DNA from: Micromonospora citrea
GTDB taxonomy: Bacteria > Actinomycetota > Actinomycetes > Mycobacteriales > Micromonosporaceae
Direction: 5' to 3'
Assembly (NCBI RefSeq): GCF_900090315.1
Contig: NZ_FMHZ01000002.1
Span: 4,124,501-4,188,500, forward strand
DNA length: 64,000 nucleotides
In this document: piece by piece, positions 7,610-14,917 of the stretch
Position numbering within the stretch: position 1 is the stretch's first letter
Layout: every line of letters begins with the position of its first letter
The notes under the pieces: generated by a model
Database searches by the model: none
What the model saw: the letters and a program-made list of their open reading frames with translations, nothing else
What the model was told of the DNA's origin: nothing
Position numbers and translations under genes: made by a program

Positions 7610-8182
7610 ACGCGACCGCCGGCGTGCCCCGGCCCGCCGGCCGACGGCGACGCTGACGACGGCCCACCAGCGCGATGCCGGACCGACCCGGCCCACCGCC
7701 GCCCGGAGATTCATGATCGACCGCTGTCGGGCGTCGCCGACCGACCTGACACACTGGTGCCCGCTCCCAGCGCGGAGCCCCGGTCCGCGTCCGGAAGCGG
7801 CCCGGGGCACCCGCCCGGTGGTTCCGGTGGCGCCGCCGGAACCACCGGGCGCCTTCCGCGCGGGGCAGGCGTCACGTTCATGGTGCGGCCCAGGGGCGCG
7901 GGAACCGGCCGGCGGACGTGACCGGGCGCGGCGGCGGCGCCGGCAACCGGCCGGAGGGTCGCGCCACGGACGGAACGGGGACCGATCGGACGCCGGGCGC
8001 AACAGGTTCGACGACGACGTAGCCGGTCGGGTGGACAACGGCCCGAACCATGATCAGTTGTACGAAGGGATCGCGCCGGTCACAGCCGCCCCGCTACCGT
8101 ACTGGTAACACGCGCGTCGCCGGTCCGGGCGGGAGGATCCCGTCCGGTGGCACGCGCCGGGCATGGGATGGGTCGGTGAGCC
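7610..8182. other. 573-bp intergenic region
   Basis: No convincing gene. It holds a strong stem-loop at 7812-7851 and presumably the promoter of the BldC-like gene in its last 150 bp; I could not fix a -10/-35 pair there. Confidence 0.6.
7812..7851. terminator. 16-bp perfect stem-loop
   Basis: Arms 7812-7827 and 7836-7851 are perfectly complementary with an 8-nt loop. There is no U-tract, as is usual in actinobacteria. It lies about 200 bp after the metallopeptidase stop, so it may be a terminator or an attenuating structure upstream of the BldC-like gene. Confidence 0.55.
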
Positions 8183-8392
8183 ATGGCCGGGTCGCAGTCC
8201 GACGGTCGGCTGTCGGAGGTCAAGTTCCTCACCGTCGCCGAGGTGGCGACGGTGATGCGGGTGTCGAAGATGACGGTCTACCGCCTGGTGCACAGCGGTG
8301 AGCTCACCGCGGTCCGGGTCGGCAGGTCGTTCCGGGTGCCCGAACACGCGGTGCACGAATACCTGCGGGGCGCGTTTCAGGAGACCGCCTGA
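8183..8392 (+). CDS. BldC-like MerR-type excisionase-fold DNA-binding protein
   Basis: A 69-residue protein that is almost entirely one winged HTH: FLTVAEVATVMRVSKMTVYR (about 15-34), then LVHSGELTAVRVGRSFRVP as the wing. BldC-family proteins bind direct repeats cooperatively and act as developmental regulators in Streptomyces. From memory, this gene type sits next to bS22 and the galE-like gene in both mycobacteria (Rv0500A) and streptomycetes, which fits here. Targets are unknown. ATG 8183 follows a modest GGTGAG. Confidence 0.88.
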   Translation: MAGSQSDGRLSEVKFLTVAEVATVMRVSKMTVYRLVHSGELTAVRVGRSFRVPEHAVHEYLRGAFQETA

Positions 8393-8610
8393 GCCACCCG
8401 CGAGCCCTCCGTCGACTGCGACGTAACGGGCATCGACGGGGGCGCGTTGGTCCTGCTGACGCTCTCCGGCTACCCTGGACCCGACCGTGACCGCAGGAGC
8501 GCCCCGCCGCATTTCCCGCTGGCCCGGTCCGCTGTCCGCACGCGGTCGTAGACGGCACCCGGTTGTGGTGTCATCCGGTCGCCCCGCATGTTGCATCGAA
8601 AGGCTGTCGT

Positions 8611-8712
8611 ATGGGCTCGGTGGTCAAGAAGCGCCGCAAGCGCATGGCTAAGAAGAAGCACCGCAAGCTGCTGCGCAAGACCCGCGTCCAGCGTCGCCGT
8701 CTCGGCAAGTGA
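8611..8712 (+). CDS. Small ribosomal subunit protein bS22 (AURKAIP1/COX24 domain)
   Basis: A 33-residue, extremely basic protein: [19 protein letters not shown] at the start, ending RVQRRRLGK. This is the actinobacterial bS22 protein found in mycobacterial 30S subunits near the decoding centre. GAAAGG 8 nt before the ATG acts as the ribosome-binding site. Annotation pipelines easily miss it because of its length. Its place between a BldC-like gene and a galE-like gene matches the conserved actinobacterial order. Confidence 0.93.
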   Translation: MGSVVKKRRKRMAKKKHRKLLRKTRVQRRRLGK

Positions 8713-8831
8713 CCGGGGCCGGGCGCTGCCCGGCACCCGTCGTCACTTGCCAACTGTCGACCCTCGGAGGCTCAGGTGATCAGGCCGTGGATGTCCCGGC
8801 TCGATCCCGCCTGCCGGGGGAGGTGCGCGAC

Positions 8832-9905
8832 ATGACCCCCGGTGGCACCCCAGGTGCCCCGGGGGTCGTCGTCGTGACCGGGGTCGGCCGTTACCTCGGC
8901 GCGCACGTCGCCGCCCGGCTCGCCGCCGATCCGCGCATCGAGCGCGTCATCGGCGTCGACCCGCCCGAGCCGGGCGCCGAGTTCACCGACCTGCTCGACC
9001 GGGTCGAACGCGTCCGCGTCGACGCCGGTTCGATCGGTGGCCTCCTCGCCGACCTCGACGTCGACGCCGTGGTCCACCTCGCCCTGGTCACCGCCCCCGA
9101 TCCGCAGCACGGCGGGCGCGCGGCGATGAAGGAACAGAACGTCATCGGCACGATGCACCTCCTCGCCGCCTGCCAGCGCGCGCCCCGGCTGCGCAAGCTC
9201 GTCGTCCGCTCCTCGACGGCCGCGTACGGGGCGTCGTTCCGCGACCCGGCGGTCTTCACCGAGGAGACCGAGCCGCGCGAGGTGCCGCGCGGCGGGTTCG
9301 GCCGCGACATCCTCGACATCGAGGGGTACGTCCGCGGCTTCCGCCGCCGGCGGTCCGACGTCACCGCCACCGTGCTGCGCTTCGCGCCGTTCATCGGTTC
9401 GACCGCCGACACGACGCTGACCCGCTACTTCTCCCAGCCGGTGGTGCCCACCGTGTTCGGCCGCGACCCCCGGTTGCAGTTCCTGCACTTCGACGACGCG
9501 CTGGAGGTGCTGCACCGGTCGATCGTCGAGGACCATCCGGGGACGTACAACGTGGCCGGTCCCGGCGTGCTCTCCCTGTCCCAGGCGATCCGCCGGGCGG
9601 GTCGGATCGCCGTTCCGGTGCTGGAGCCCGGCCTCTCCGGGGCCGTCGCGTTCGCCCGCAACCTCGGCTTCGGCCGCTACGGCCTCGACCAGGTCGACCT
9701 CTTCGTGCACGGGCGGGTCGTCGACACCACCCGCCTGGAGCAGGAGTACGGCTTCACGCCCCGCTCCACCGCCGCCGCGTTCGACGACTTCATCCGCGCC
9801 CACCACGGCGGCGTCGTGGTGACCCGCGACCAGTTGGCCGTGGCGGAGCACCTCGTGCTGGAGGGCATCCGGCAGGTCCGGGACGCCGTGCGGGAGCGCT
9901 CGTGA
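8832..9905 (+). CDS. NAD-dependent epimerase/dehydratase family protein (extended SDR)
   Basis: A 357-residue Rossmann protein. The nucleotide-binding motif is TGVGRYLGAHVA (near residue 15), a variant of TGxxGxxG, and AVVHLALVT and VVRSSTAAYG strands follow. The usual YxxxK pair is not evident: the expected site reads DIEGYVRGFRRR, so ordinary dehydrogenase/epimerase chemistry is doubtful. It is the Rv0501/galE2-like member of the conserved block and overlaps the acyltransferase gene by 4 nt, suggesting a shared lipid or envelope role. ATG 8832 has a G-rich Shine-Dalgarno 8 nt upstream. Confidence 0.85.
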   Translation: MTPGGTPGAPGVVVVTGVGRYLGAHVAARLAADPRIERVIGVDPPEPGAEFTDLLDRVERVRVDAGSIGGLLADLDVDAVVHLALVTAPDPQHGGRAAMKEQNVIGTMHLLAACQRAPRLRKLVVRSSTAAYGASFRDPAVFTEETEPREVPRGGFGRDILDIEGYVRGFRRRRSDVTATVLRFAPFIGSTADTTLTRYFSQPVVPTVFGRDPRLQFLHFDDALEVLHRSIVEDHPGTYNVAGPGVLSLSQAIRRAGRIAVPVLEPGLSGAVAFARNLGFGRYGLDQVDLFVHGRVVDTTRLEQEYGFTPRSTAAAFDDFIRAHHGGVVVTRDQLAVAEHLVLEGIRQVRDAVRERS

Positions 9906-11140
9906 GCGGGCGGGAGGAGCGGCGCGACGGCCGGTACGACGTACCGCTGACCGTGGCCGCGCCGGGCGCGGAGCCGGCGCGGGCGAACGGGCACCGCCGC
10001 GCCGCCACCGCCGACGAGCCGGTCCGGGGCGCCGCCACCGACGAGCCGGACACCGCCACCGACGAGCCGGTCGCCGCCGGGCGGCGACGCGGGCCCGACG
10101 ACGCGATCGCCGCCGACGTGCCGGCCGCCCGGGAGGCCACCGACGAGCACGGCGCGCCGGACACGGCTGCCACCGTCCGCGAGCCGGACACCGCCGCCGA
10201 CGAGCCGGCTGCCACCGACGAGCCGGCCGTTCCGGCGGGCGGGCTGGCTGGCGGGGCCGGCGGCCGGGCGGCGGGCCCGTCGGTGCCGGACCGGCCGGGC
10301 GACCACTGGGACCGCCGGGTCGCCAAGGGGCTGGCGTTCCTGCGCCGCCGGCTCTCCGGCGACTACGAGGTCGACGAGTTCGGCTTCGACCCCGACATCA
10401 CCGAGGCGGTCTTCCACCCGCTGCTGCGGGTGCTCTACCGGGACTGGTTCCGCACCGAGGTCACCGGCCTGGAGCACGTGCCCGCCGAGGGCGCCGGTCT
10501 GGTGGTCGGCAACCACTCCGGCACGGTGGCGCTGGACGCGCTGATCCTCTCCACCGCCCTGCACGATCAGCATCCGGCCGGCCGCTACCTGCGGCTGCTC
10601 GGCGCGGACCTGGTCTTCCGGATGCCGGTGGTCTCCGAGATCGCCCGCAAGACGGGCGGGACGGTCGCCTGCAACCCGGACGCCGAGCGGCTGCTCGGCA
10701 ACGGCGAGCTGGTCGGCGTCTTCCCGGAGGGCTTCAAGGGCATCGGCAAGCTCTACTCCGAGCGCTACAAGCTGCAGCGTTTCGGCCGGGGCGGGTTCGT
10801 CTCGGCGGCGCTGCGCACCGGCACCCCGATCGTGCCGGTCGCCATCGTCGGCGGCGAGGAGATCTATCCGATGCTCGCCGACATCAAGCCCCTGGCGCGG
10901 CTGCTCAAGCTGCCCTACTTCCCGGTCACCCCCACCTTCCCGTGGCTGGGGCCGCTGGGCATGGTGCCGCTGCCGAGCAAGTGGCTGATCGAGTTCTGCC
11001 CGCCGATCCCCACCGCCCACCTGACCGATTCCGCCGACGACCCGCTGGTGGTGTTCAACCTGGCCGACCAGGTGCGGGAGACCATCCAGCAGACGCTGCA
11101 CAGGCTGCTCGAACGCCGCCCGGACCCGTTCGGCCCGTGA
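9902..11140 (+). CDS. Lysophospholipid acyltransferase (PlsC/MGAT-like) with long disordered N-terminus
   Basis: A 412-residue protein. The first ~135 residues are Ala/Thr/Asp/Pro-rich with a recurring TDEP motif (several copies) and no fold. The catalytic domain follows: GNHSGTVALDALIL near 203-216 holds the catalytic His, with the Asp further away than in textbook HX4D enzymes; VFPEGFKGIGK near 273-283 is the FPEG motif. Such enzymes acylate lysophospholipid or glycerol substrates at the membrane. The GTG start overlaps the epimerase stop by 4 nt, so translation is coupled. It corresponds to Rv0502-type genes. Confidence 0.88.
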   Translation: MSGREERRDGRYDVPLTVAAPGAEPARANGHRRAATADEPVRGAATDEPDTATDEPVAAGRRRGPDDAIAADVPAAREATDEHGAPDTAATVREPDTAADEPAATDEPAVPAGGLAGGAGGRAAGPSVPDRPGDHWDRRVAKGLAFLRRRLSGDYEVDEFGFDPDITEAVFHPLLRVLYRDWFRTEVTGLEHVPAEGAGLVVGNHSGTVALDALILSTALHDQHPAGRYLRLLGADLVFRMPVVSEIARKTGGTVACNPDAERLLGNGELVGVFPEGFKGIGKLYSERYKLQRFGRGGFVSAALRTGTPIVPVAIVGGEEIYPMLADIKPLARLLKLPYFPVTPTFPWLGPLGMVPLPSKWLIEFCPPIPTAHLTDSADDPLVVFNLADQVRETIQQTLHRLLERRPDPFGP

Positions 11141-11189
11141 CGCGGGCGGCCGGCGGGAAGCACGCCTCCACCGTGCCGCAGACCGCGTG

Positions 11190-12065
11190 TCAGCCGTTGC
11201 GGCGACGCCGGTGCAGCGCCATCCCGGCCGTGACCGCCCCGGCCAGCAGCCCCGCGGCGGCGGTGGACGGCACCGCGATCTTCACGGCGCGGCGGCCGGT
11301 GCGGAAGTCGCGTACCTGCCAGCCGCGCTGCCGGGCCTCCCGGAACAGGGCGGCGTCCGGGTTGACCGCCACCGCGCGGCCGACCGTGGAGAGCATCGGC
11401 AGGTCGTTGCAGGAGTCGCTGTAGGCGGTGCAGCGGGCCAGGTCCAGCCCTTCCACCGCGGCGAGCTGGGTGACCGCCTCGGCCTTGGCCGGGCCGTGCA
11501 TCAGGTCGCCGACCAGCCGGCCGGTGTAGGCCCCGTCGACGACCTCGGCGACGGTGCCGATCGCGCCGGTGAGGCCGAGCCGGGCGGCGATCACCCGGCC
11601 GATCTCCACCGGCGCGGCGCTGACCAGCCAGACCCGCTCGCCGGCGTCGAGGTGCTGCTGGGCGAGCCGGCGGGTGCCGGCCCAGATCCGGGGCGCCATC
11701 AGCTCGTCGAAGATCTCCTCGGCGAGGCGTTCGACGTCGTCCACCCGCCAGCCCTCGATGAACGCGAGCGCGGCCTCCTTGGCCTGCGACATGTCGCCGG
11801 CGTGCTCGGTGGCGAGCACCCGGAAGCGCAGTTGCTGCCACGCGAACCGGGCCAGGTCCGTGGTGGTGAAGTAGTTGCGCGCGGCGAGGCCACGGGCGAA
11901 CCAGTAGATCGACGCGCCCTGCATCATCGTGTTGTCGACGTCGAAGAACGCCGCTGCGGTCGGATCGGGCTGCGGCGGCGTGAGCGGCGCCTGGTCGGTC
12001 TCCGCCCAGCCGGCGGTGTGCCCGTGGGCGTCGGTGCTGACCGTCACCTTTCGGCTGCGGGCCAC
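11190..12065 (-). CDS. HAD-IB family phosphatase (SerB-like) with C-terminal membrane segment
   Basis: A 291-residue HAD phosphatase. Motif I is FDVDNTMMQG (Asp42 nucleophile, Asp44 acid/base), motif II VWLVSAAP, and motif IV YSDSCNDLPML. The SerB-like subclass-IB helical cap lies between motifs I and II. The C-terminus has a hydrophobic stretch (AAGLLAGAVTAGMALH) ending in RRRR, so the enzyme may be tethered to the inner membrane. Phosphoserine or lipid-phosphate substrates are both possible. GTG 12065 has GGAGGGAGG just upstream. It is convergent with the acyltransferase gene and equals the Rv0505c-type member of the conserved block. Confidence 0.87.
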   Translation of the reverse strand: MARSRKVTVSTDAHGHTAGWAETDQAPLTPPQPDPTAAAFFDVDNTMMQGASIYWFARGLAARNYFTTTDLARFAWQQLRFRVLATEHAGDMSQAKEAALAFIEGWRVDDVERLAEEIFDELMAPRIWAGTRRLAQQHLDAGERVWLVSAAPVEIGRVIAARLGLTGAIGTVAEVVDGAYTGRLVGDLMHGPAKAEAVTQLAAVEGLDLARCTAYSDSCNDLPMLSTVGRAVAVNPDAALFREARQRGWQVRDFRTGRRAVKIAVPSTAAAGLLAGAVTAGMALHRRRRNG

Positions 12066-12176
12066 GCGACCTCCCTCCGCTGCCGGCGCGACATGTGCCT
12101 GCCGAGGGTATCCGGACGTGGGTTGCCGACGGCCGCCCGGCGGGTGAACTGTGGCGTGGACGGCTCGCCGAGCGGG

Positions 12177-13046
12177 TCAGCGGTCGCCGGGGCAGGCGGT
12201 CGGGGCCGGGCCGAGGGCGTCGCTGCCGGCGGGGGCCGGCAGGCCGCAGGCGATCGCCGCACGGAGGGCGTCGGAGCGCTTGCGGACCGCGTCCAGCAGG
12301 GCCAGCGAGCGGCGGGTGCGGTCCCGATCGGCCCGGGTGCCGTCGTCGAGCAGGCCGCCGACCGCCCGTCGCTGCCCGGCGAGGAAGGAGTTGACCGTGT
12401 CCAGCGCCGCCGGGTCGGAGCGCTGCACGGCGGCACTGGTCAGCAGGCGTACGCCCTGCCGGGTGTCCGCGTCCATGTCGTCCAGCACGGCGCTGTAGCC
12501 GTCCCGGTCGCCGCGCAGCGCGGCGGCCTCGGCCAGCCGGGTGCGGGCGAAGTCCAGGAAGAGCTGGCCCCGGCTGATGTCCGAGCTGGTGAGCGCGAGC
12601 TGGGCCCGTTCCGTCGAGCGCTTCATGCCGTACAGCGCGTCACCGGGGACCGCGTTCTCGCTCGCGGCGGAGATGCCGGAGAGGGCGATCGCGCCGGCCG
12701 CGACGCCGACGAGGATCGCGCCCCGGGCGCGGGCCCGCCGCGCGGTGACGGCGGGCAGCAGCCGACCACGGCCGGTCTCGGCGGCGGCCGGCTCCGGCGC
12801 GACGGCGGGTGTGCCGATGCCCTCGCGTTCGGCCGTGGCCAGCAGCATGGCCCGCAGCCCGGTGCGGAACTCGGGGTCCACCTCGACGGCCGGCGGGGCG
12901 GCGCCGAGCCGCTGCCCGACGGCGACGAGCGCGGCGAGCTGGTCGTCGGCCCGGGAACGCACGTGGTGTCGCCGGCCGCCGTTGGCCTCGTCGAGAAGCT
13001 GCGCGAAGCGCTCCGCGCGCCGACGGGAGAAGAGGTCGCTGTCCAC
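12177..13046 (-). CDS. rsbN: DUF5667 single-pass membrane protein, probable anti-sigma factor RsbN for BldN
   Basis: A 289-residue protein with a cytoplasmic-looking N-terminus (VDSDLFSRRRAERFAQLLDE), one membrane helix at about 109-128 (GAILVGVAAGAIALSGISAA) and an outer DUF5667 region starting ENAVPGDALYGMKRSTE. It lies directly downstream of the bldN sigma gene on the same strand. In Streptomyces the gene after bldN is rsbN, a membrane anti-sigma factor holding BldN by its N-terminal domain and transcribed by BldN itself. Position, topology and a BldN-like promoter (13201-13229) support the same role here. GTG 13046 fits the Shine-Dalgarno spacing better than GTG 13055. Confidence 0.72.
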   Translation of the reverse strand: MDSDLFSRRRAERFAQLLDEANGGRRHHVRSRADDQLAALVAVGQRLGAAPPAVEVDPEFRTGLRAMLLATAEREGIGTPAVAPEPAAAETGRGRLLPAVTARRARARGAILVGVAAGAIALSGISAASENAVPGDALYGMKRSTERAQLALTSSDISRGQLFLDFARTRLAEAAALRGDRDGYSAVLDDMDADTRQGVRLLTSAAVQRSDPAALDTVNSFLAGQRRAVGGLLDDGTRADRDRTRRSLALLDAVRKRSDALRAAIACGLPAPAGSDALGPAPTACPGDR

Positions 13047-13200
13047 CGCAGGCACCTCCTCTCGCTGGTCACGGCCGGTCGGCCGCTGTCGTCACCAGCG
13101 ACCGGTGACGGCGTGACGCCACGGACGAACGTCGTGGCCGGCCGCGCCGTCGGACCTGGAGGCCCGGGGGATGCCGGGGCTACCACCGGTCGCACCCGGA

Positions 13201-13229
13201 GAAACGGTCCGCACCGTGCATGGGTTACG
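13201..13229 (-). promoter_or_regulatory. Candidate BldN-dependent promoter for rsbN
   Basis: On the minus strand CGTAAC (13229-13224) is followed after 17 bp by CGTTTC (13206-13201). The BldN consensus I recall is CGTAAC, about 16 bp, then CGTTGA. It lies 155 bp before the rsbN start, giving a leader of about 140-150 nt. Confidence 0.5.
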
Positions 13230-13334
13230 GGGCCGGCGGGGCCGAAATCACGGAAAGTGATTGGCGTCACGGCGTGGCAACGGCGCTGAGCTGGGCGTCC
13301 TTCTGATCGACGGTCGTCAGTCCCGCAGGCGGGA

Positions 13335-14294
13335 CTACGGTTGGAAGCCGTCCGGCAGCAGCCGTGCCAGCGCCCGCACCGCGCGGTACTGCAACGCCTT
13401 GATCGCGCCCTCGTTCTTGCCCATCGCGCGGGCCGTCTCGGCCACGGAGAAGCCCTGGAGGAAGCGGAGCACGATGCACTCCTGCTGCTCCGGGTTGAGC
13501 TGCTTGACGGCGGTGAGCAGGGCCACGTTGGTGATGTGCTCGACGACCGCCGCCTCCGGGCTGCCCTCCGGCCCCCGGTCCTCCCGGTCGGCGTCCAGGA
13601 CGTCGCCGGTGGTCACCTCCAGCCGGTAGCGGCCGGACTTGAAGTGGTCGGCCACGAGGTTGCGGGCGATGGTGACCAGCCACGCCCCGAGGTCCCGGCC
13701 CTGCCAGGTGAAGCTGCCGATCCGCTTGAGGGCGCGCAGGAACGTGTCGGAGGTGAGGTCCTCGGCGAGCTGGCGGTTGCCGACCCGGAAGTAGACGAAC
13801 CGGAACACGGTGTCGACGTACCGGTCGTAGATGAGCCCGAACGCCTCGGACTCGCCGGCCTGGGCGCGCTCGACCAGGGCCCAGACCTCGGTCGCCGGAT
13901 CGGACGGGTCCGGCCGGCTGGGGTAGCCCGTCGAGGTGACGGGGGCGGCGGCCGTCGCCGGCACCGCCGGGATCACCGCCGTCTCCGCGGCCGGCTCCTC
14001 CGGCGTCGTCGACGGCTCCGTCGTGCGGCGGCCCTGCGCCGGCATGGTGGGCCGGGCCGGCGCGGCGACCCGGCTGCCGGCCGGGCTCGTGTTGCCCCCC
14101 GGCGTCGCGGGGCGCGGCGGCGGCTCGTTGTGGTGCGGCCGCTGACGGGTCCGGCTGGACGCGCCCTCGCCCCGGACCGTGAGGCTGCCCGAGTCGTCCA
14201 GCGGGCTGCGCGCGGTGGGCCGCTCGTTGACCGGGGGACGGGTCGCCGGGCTGTGCAGGCCGAGTGGTCGTTCCGCGTAGCCGAAGGTGGTCAC
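13335..14294 (-). CDS. bldN: ECF sigma factor BldN
   Basis: A 319-residue ECF sigma factor. Sigma-2 (about 136-205) includes FGLIYDRYVDTVFRFVYFRV and AEDLTSDTFLRALKRI; sigma-4 (about 255-315) includes LNPEQQECIVLRFLQGFSV and AMGKNEGAIKALQYRAVRAL. The first ~135 residues are Pro/Ala/Thr-rich and disordered. Streptomyces BldN has a shorter N-terminal pro-sequence that is cleaved, so a longer pro-domain is likely here. BldN drives aerial development genes such as chaplins and rodlins in Streptomyces; its regulon in this host is unknown. GTG 14294 is set by GGAGG 7 nt upstream. Confidence 0.9.
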   Translation of the reverse strand: MTTFGYAERPLGLHSPATRPPVNERPTARSPLDDSGSLTVRGEGASSRTRQRPHHNEPPPRPATPGGNTSPAGSRVAAPARPTMPAQGRRTTEPSTTPEEPAAETAVIPAVPATAAAPVTSTGYPSRPDPSDPATEVWALVERAQAGESEAFGLIYDRYVDTVFRFVYFRVGNRQLAEDLTSDTFLRALKRIGSFTWQGRDLGAWLVTIARNLVADHFKSGRYRLEVTTGDVLDADREDRGPEGSPEAAVVEHITNVALLTAVKQLNPEQQECIVLRFLQGFSVAETARAMGKNEGAIKALQYRAVRALARLLPDGFQP

Positions 14295-14542
14295 CGCGCC
14301 GCCTCCGTCCCGCCGGCGACCGACGGCGCGGGCCGGCGCGTCGGTGCCGCGCCTGGGCCCGGGCGGCCGGGCAGGGCTGGCTCGGGGTGTGCCGACTGGC
14401 GGCAGATCCCCTTGAGGTGCTGGTCCAATGCGCTCACAGGCACGGGGGCCTCCTCGGGCTGAGGGGTGTCGACTCACGGCAAATGGGGTGAGCCGACCCG
14501 AGTGATGATAGGGCCAACGTCACCCGCGCGTGGCAAGTCCGT

Positions 14543-14555
14543 TACACAGGGCGGA
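14543..14555. promoter_or_regulatory. Possible BldD half-site upstream of bldN
   Basis: TTACACAGGG matches one full half and the centre of the BldD consensus TNACNC(A/T)GNGTNA; the right half is poor (CGG). It lies about 33 bp upstream of the proposed bldN -10. In Streptomyces, BldD with cyclic di-GMP represses bldN. Confidence 0.3.
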
Positions 14556-14903
14556 AGTATTTCCCGCGGCGTCGCACAACTGGCGGACCTGTTGTCCGTC
14601 GTGTGTGGTTGACTTTCCGATCTCGGCGTGATCGTGAATGTATTTCCAGGTCAACGGCCACGCTGGCCGACGCGGGAGCTAGTCGTGGCCAGGCGGTCGA
14701 GAGAGGACCGTCCAGGCCCTCCAGACGTGTCGGCGTGTCCCGTTGACGAGACTGATCCGTCTCGTCGACGCCCCGCCGGTCGTCCTGTCGGCGGGACTCG
14801 GCGCGGCCGGGCCGCCAGGCGGTCGCTCCCTCCGCCGCAGGATCGCCGCCTCCCACCGCCGCAGGAACGCCGTCGGGGCATGGCCCGCGACCCGGTGCTG
14901 TGC

Positions 14904-14909
14904 CAGACT
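14904..14909 (+). promoter_or_regulatory. Leaderless-type -10 box for the acyl-CoA ligase gene
   Basis: CAGACT, 8 nt before GTG 14918, with no Shine-Dalgarno. This decides the start over the in-frame GTG at 14900. Confidence 0.45.
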
Positions 14910-14917
14910 CAGCCACC

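Larger units (their letters stand above)
14295..14917. other. 623-bp divergent intergenic region between bldN and the acyl-CoA ligase gene
   Basis: No convincing gene. It contains a possible bldN -10 (minus-strand TATCAT, 14510-14505), a BldD-like half-site (14543-14555) and the leaderless -10 of the ligase gene (14904-14909). The bldN leader would be roughly 200 nt. Confidence 0.55.
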
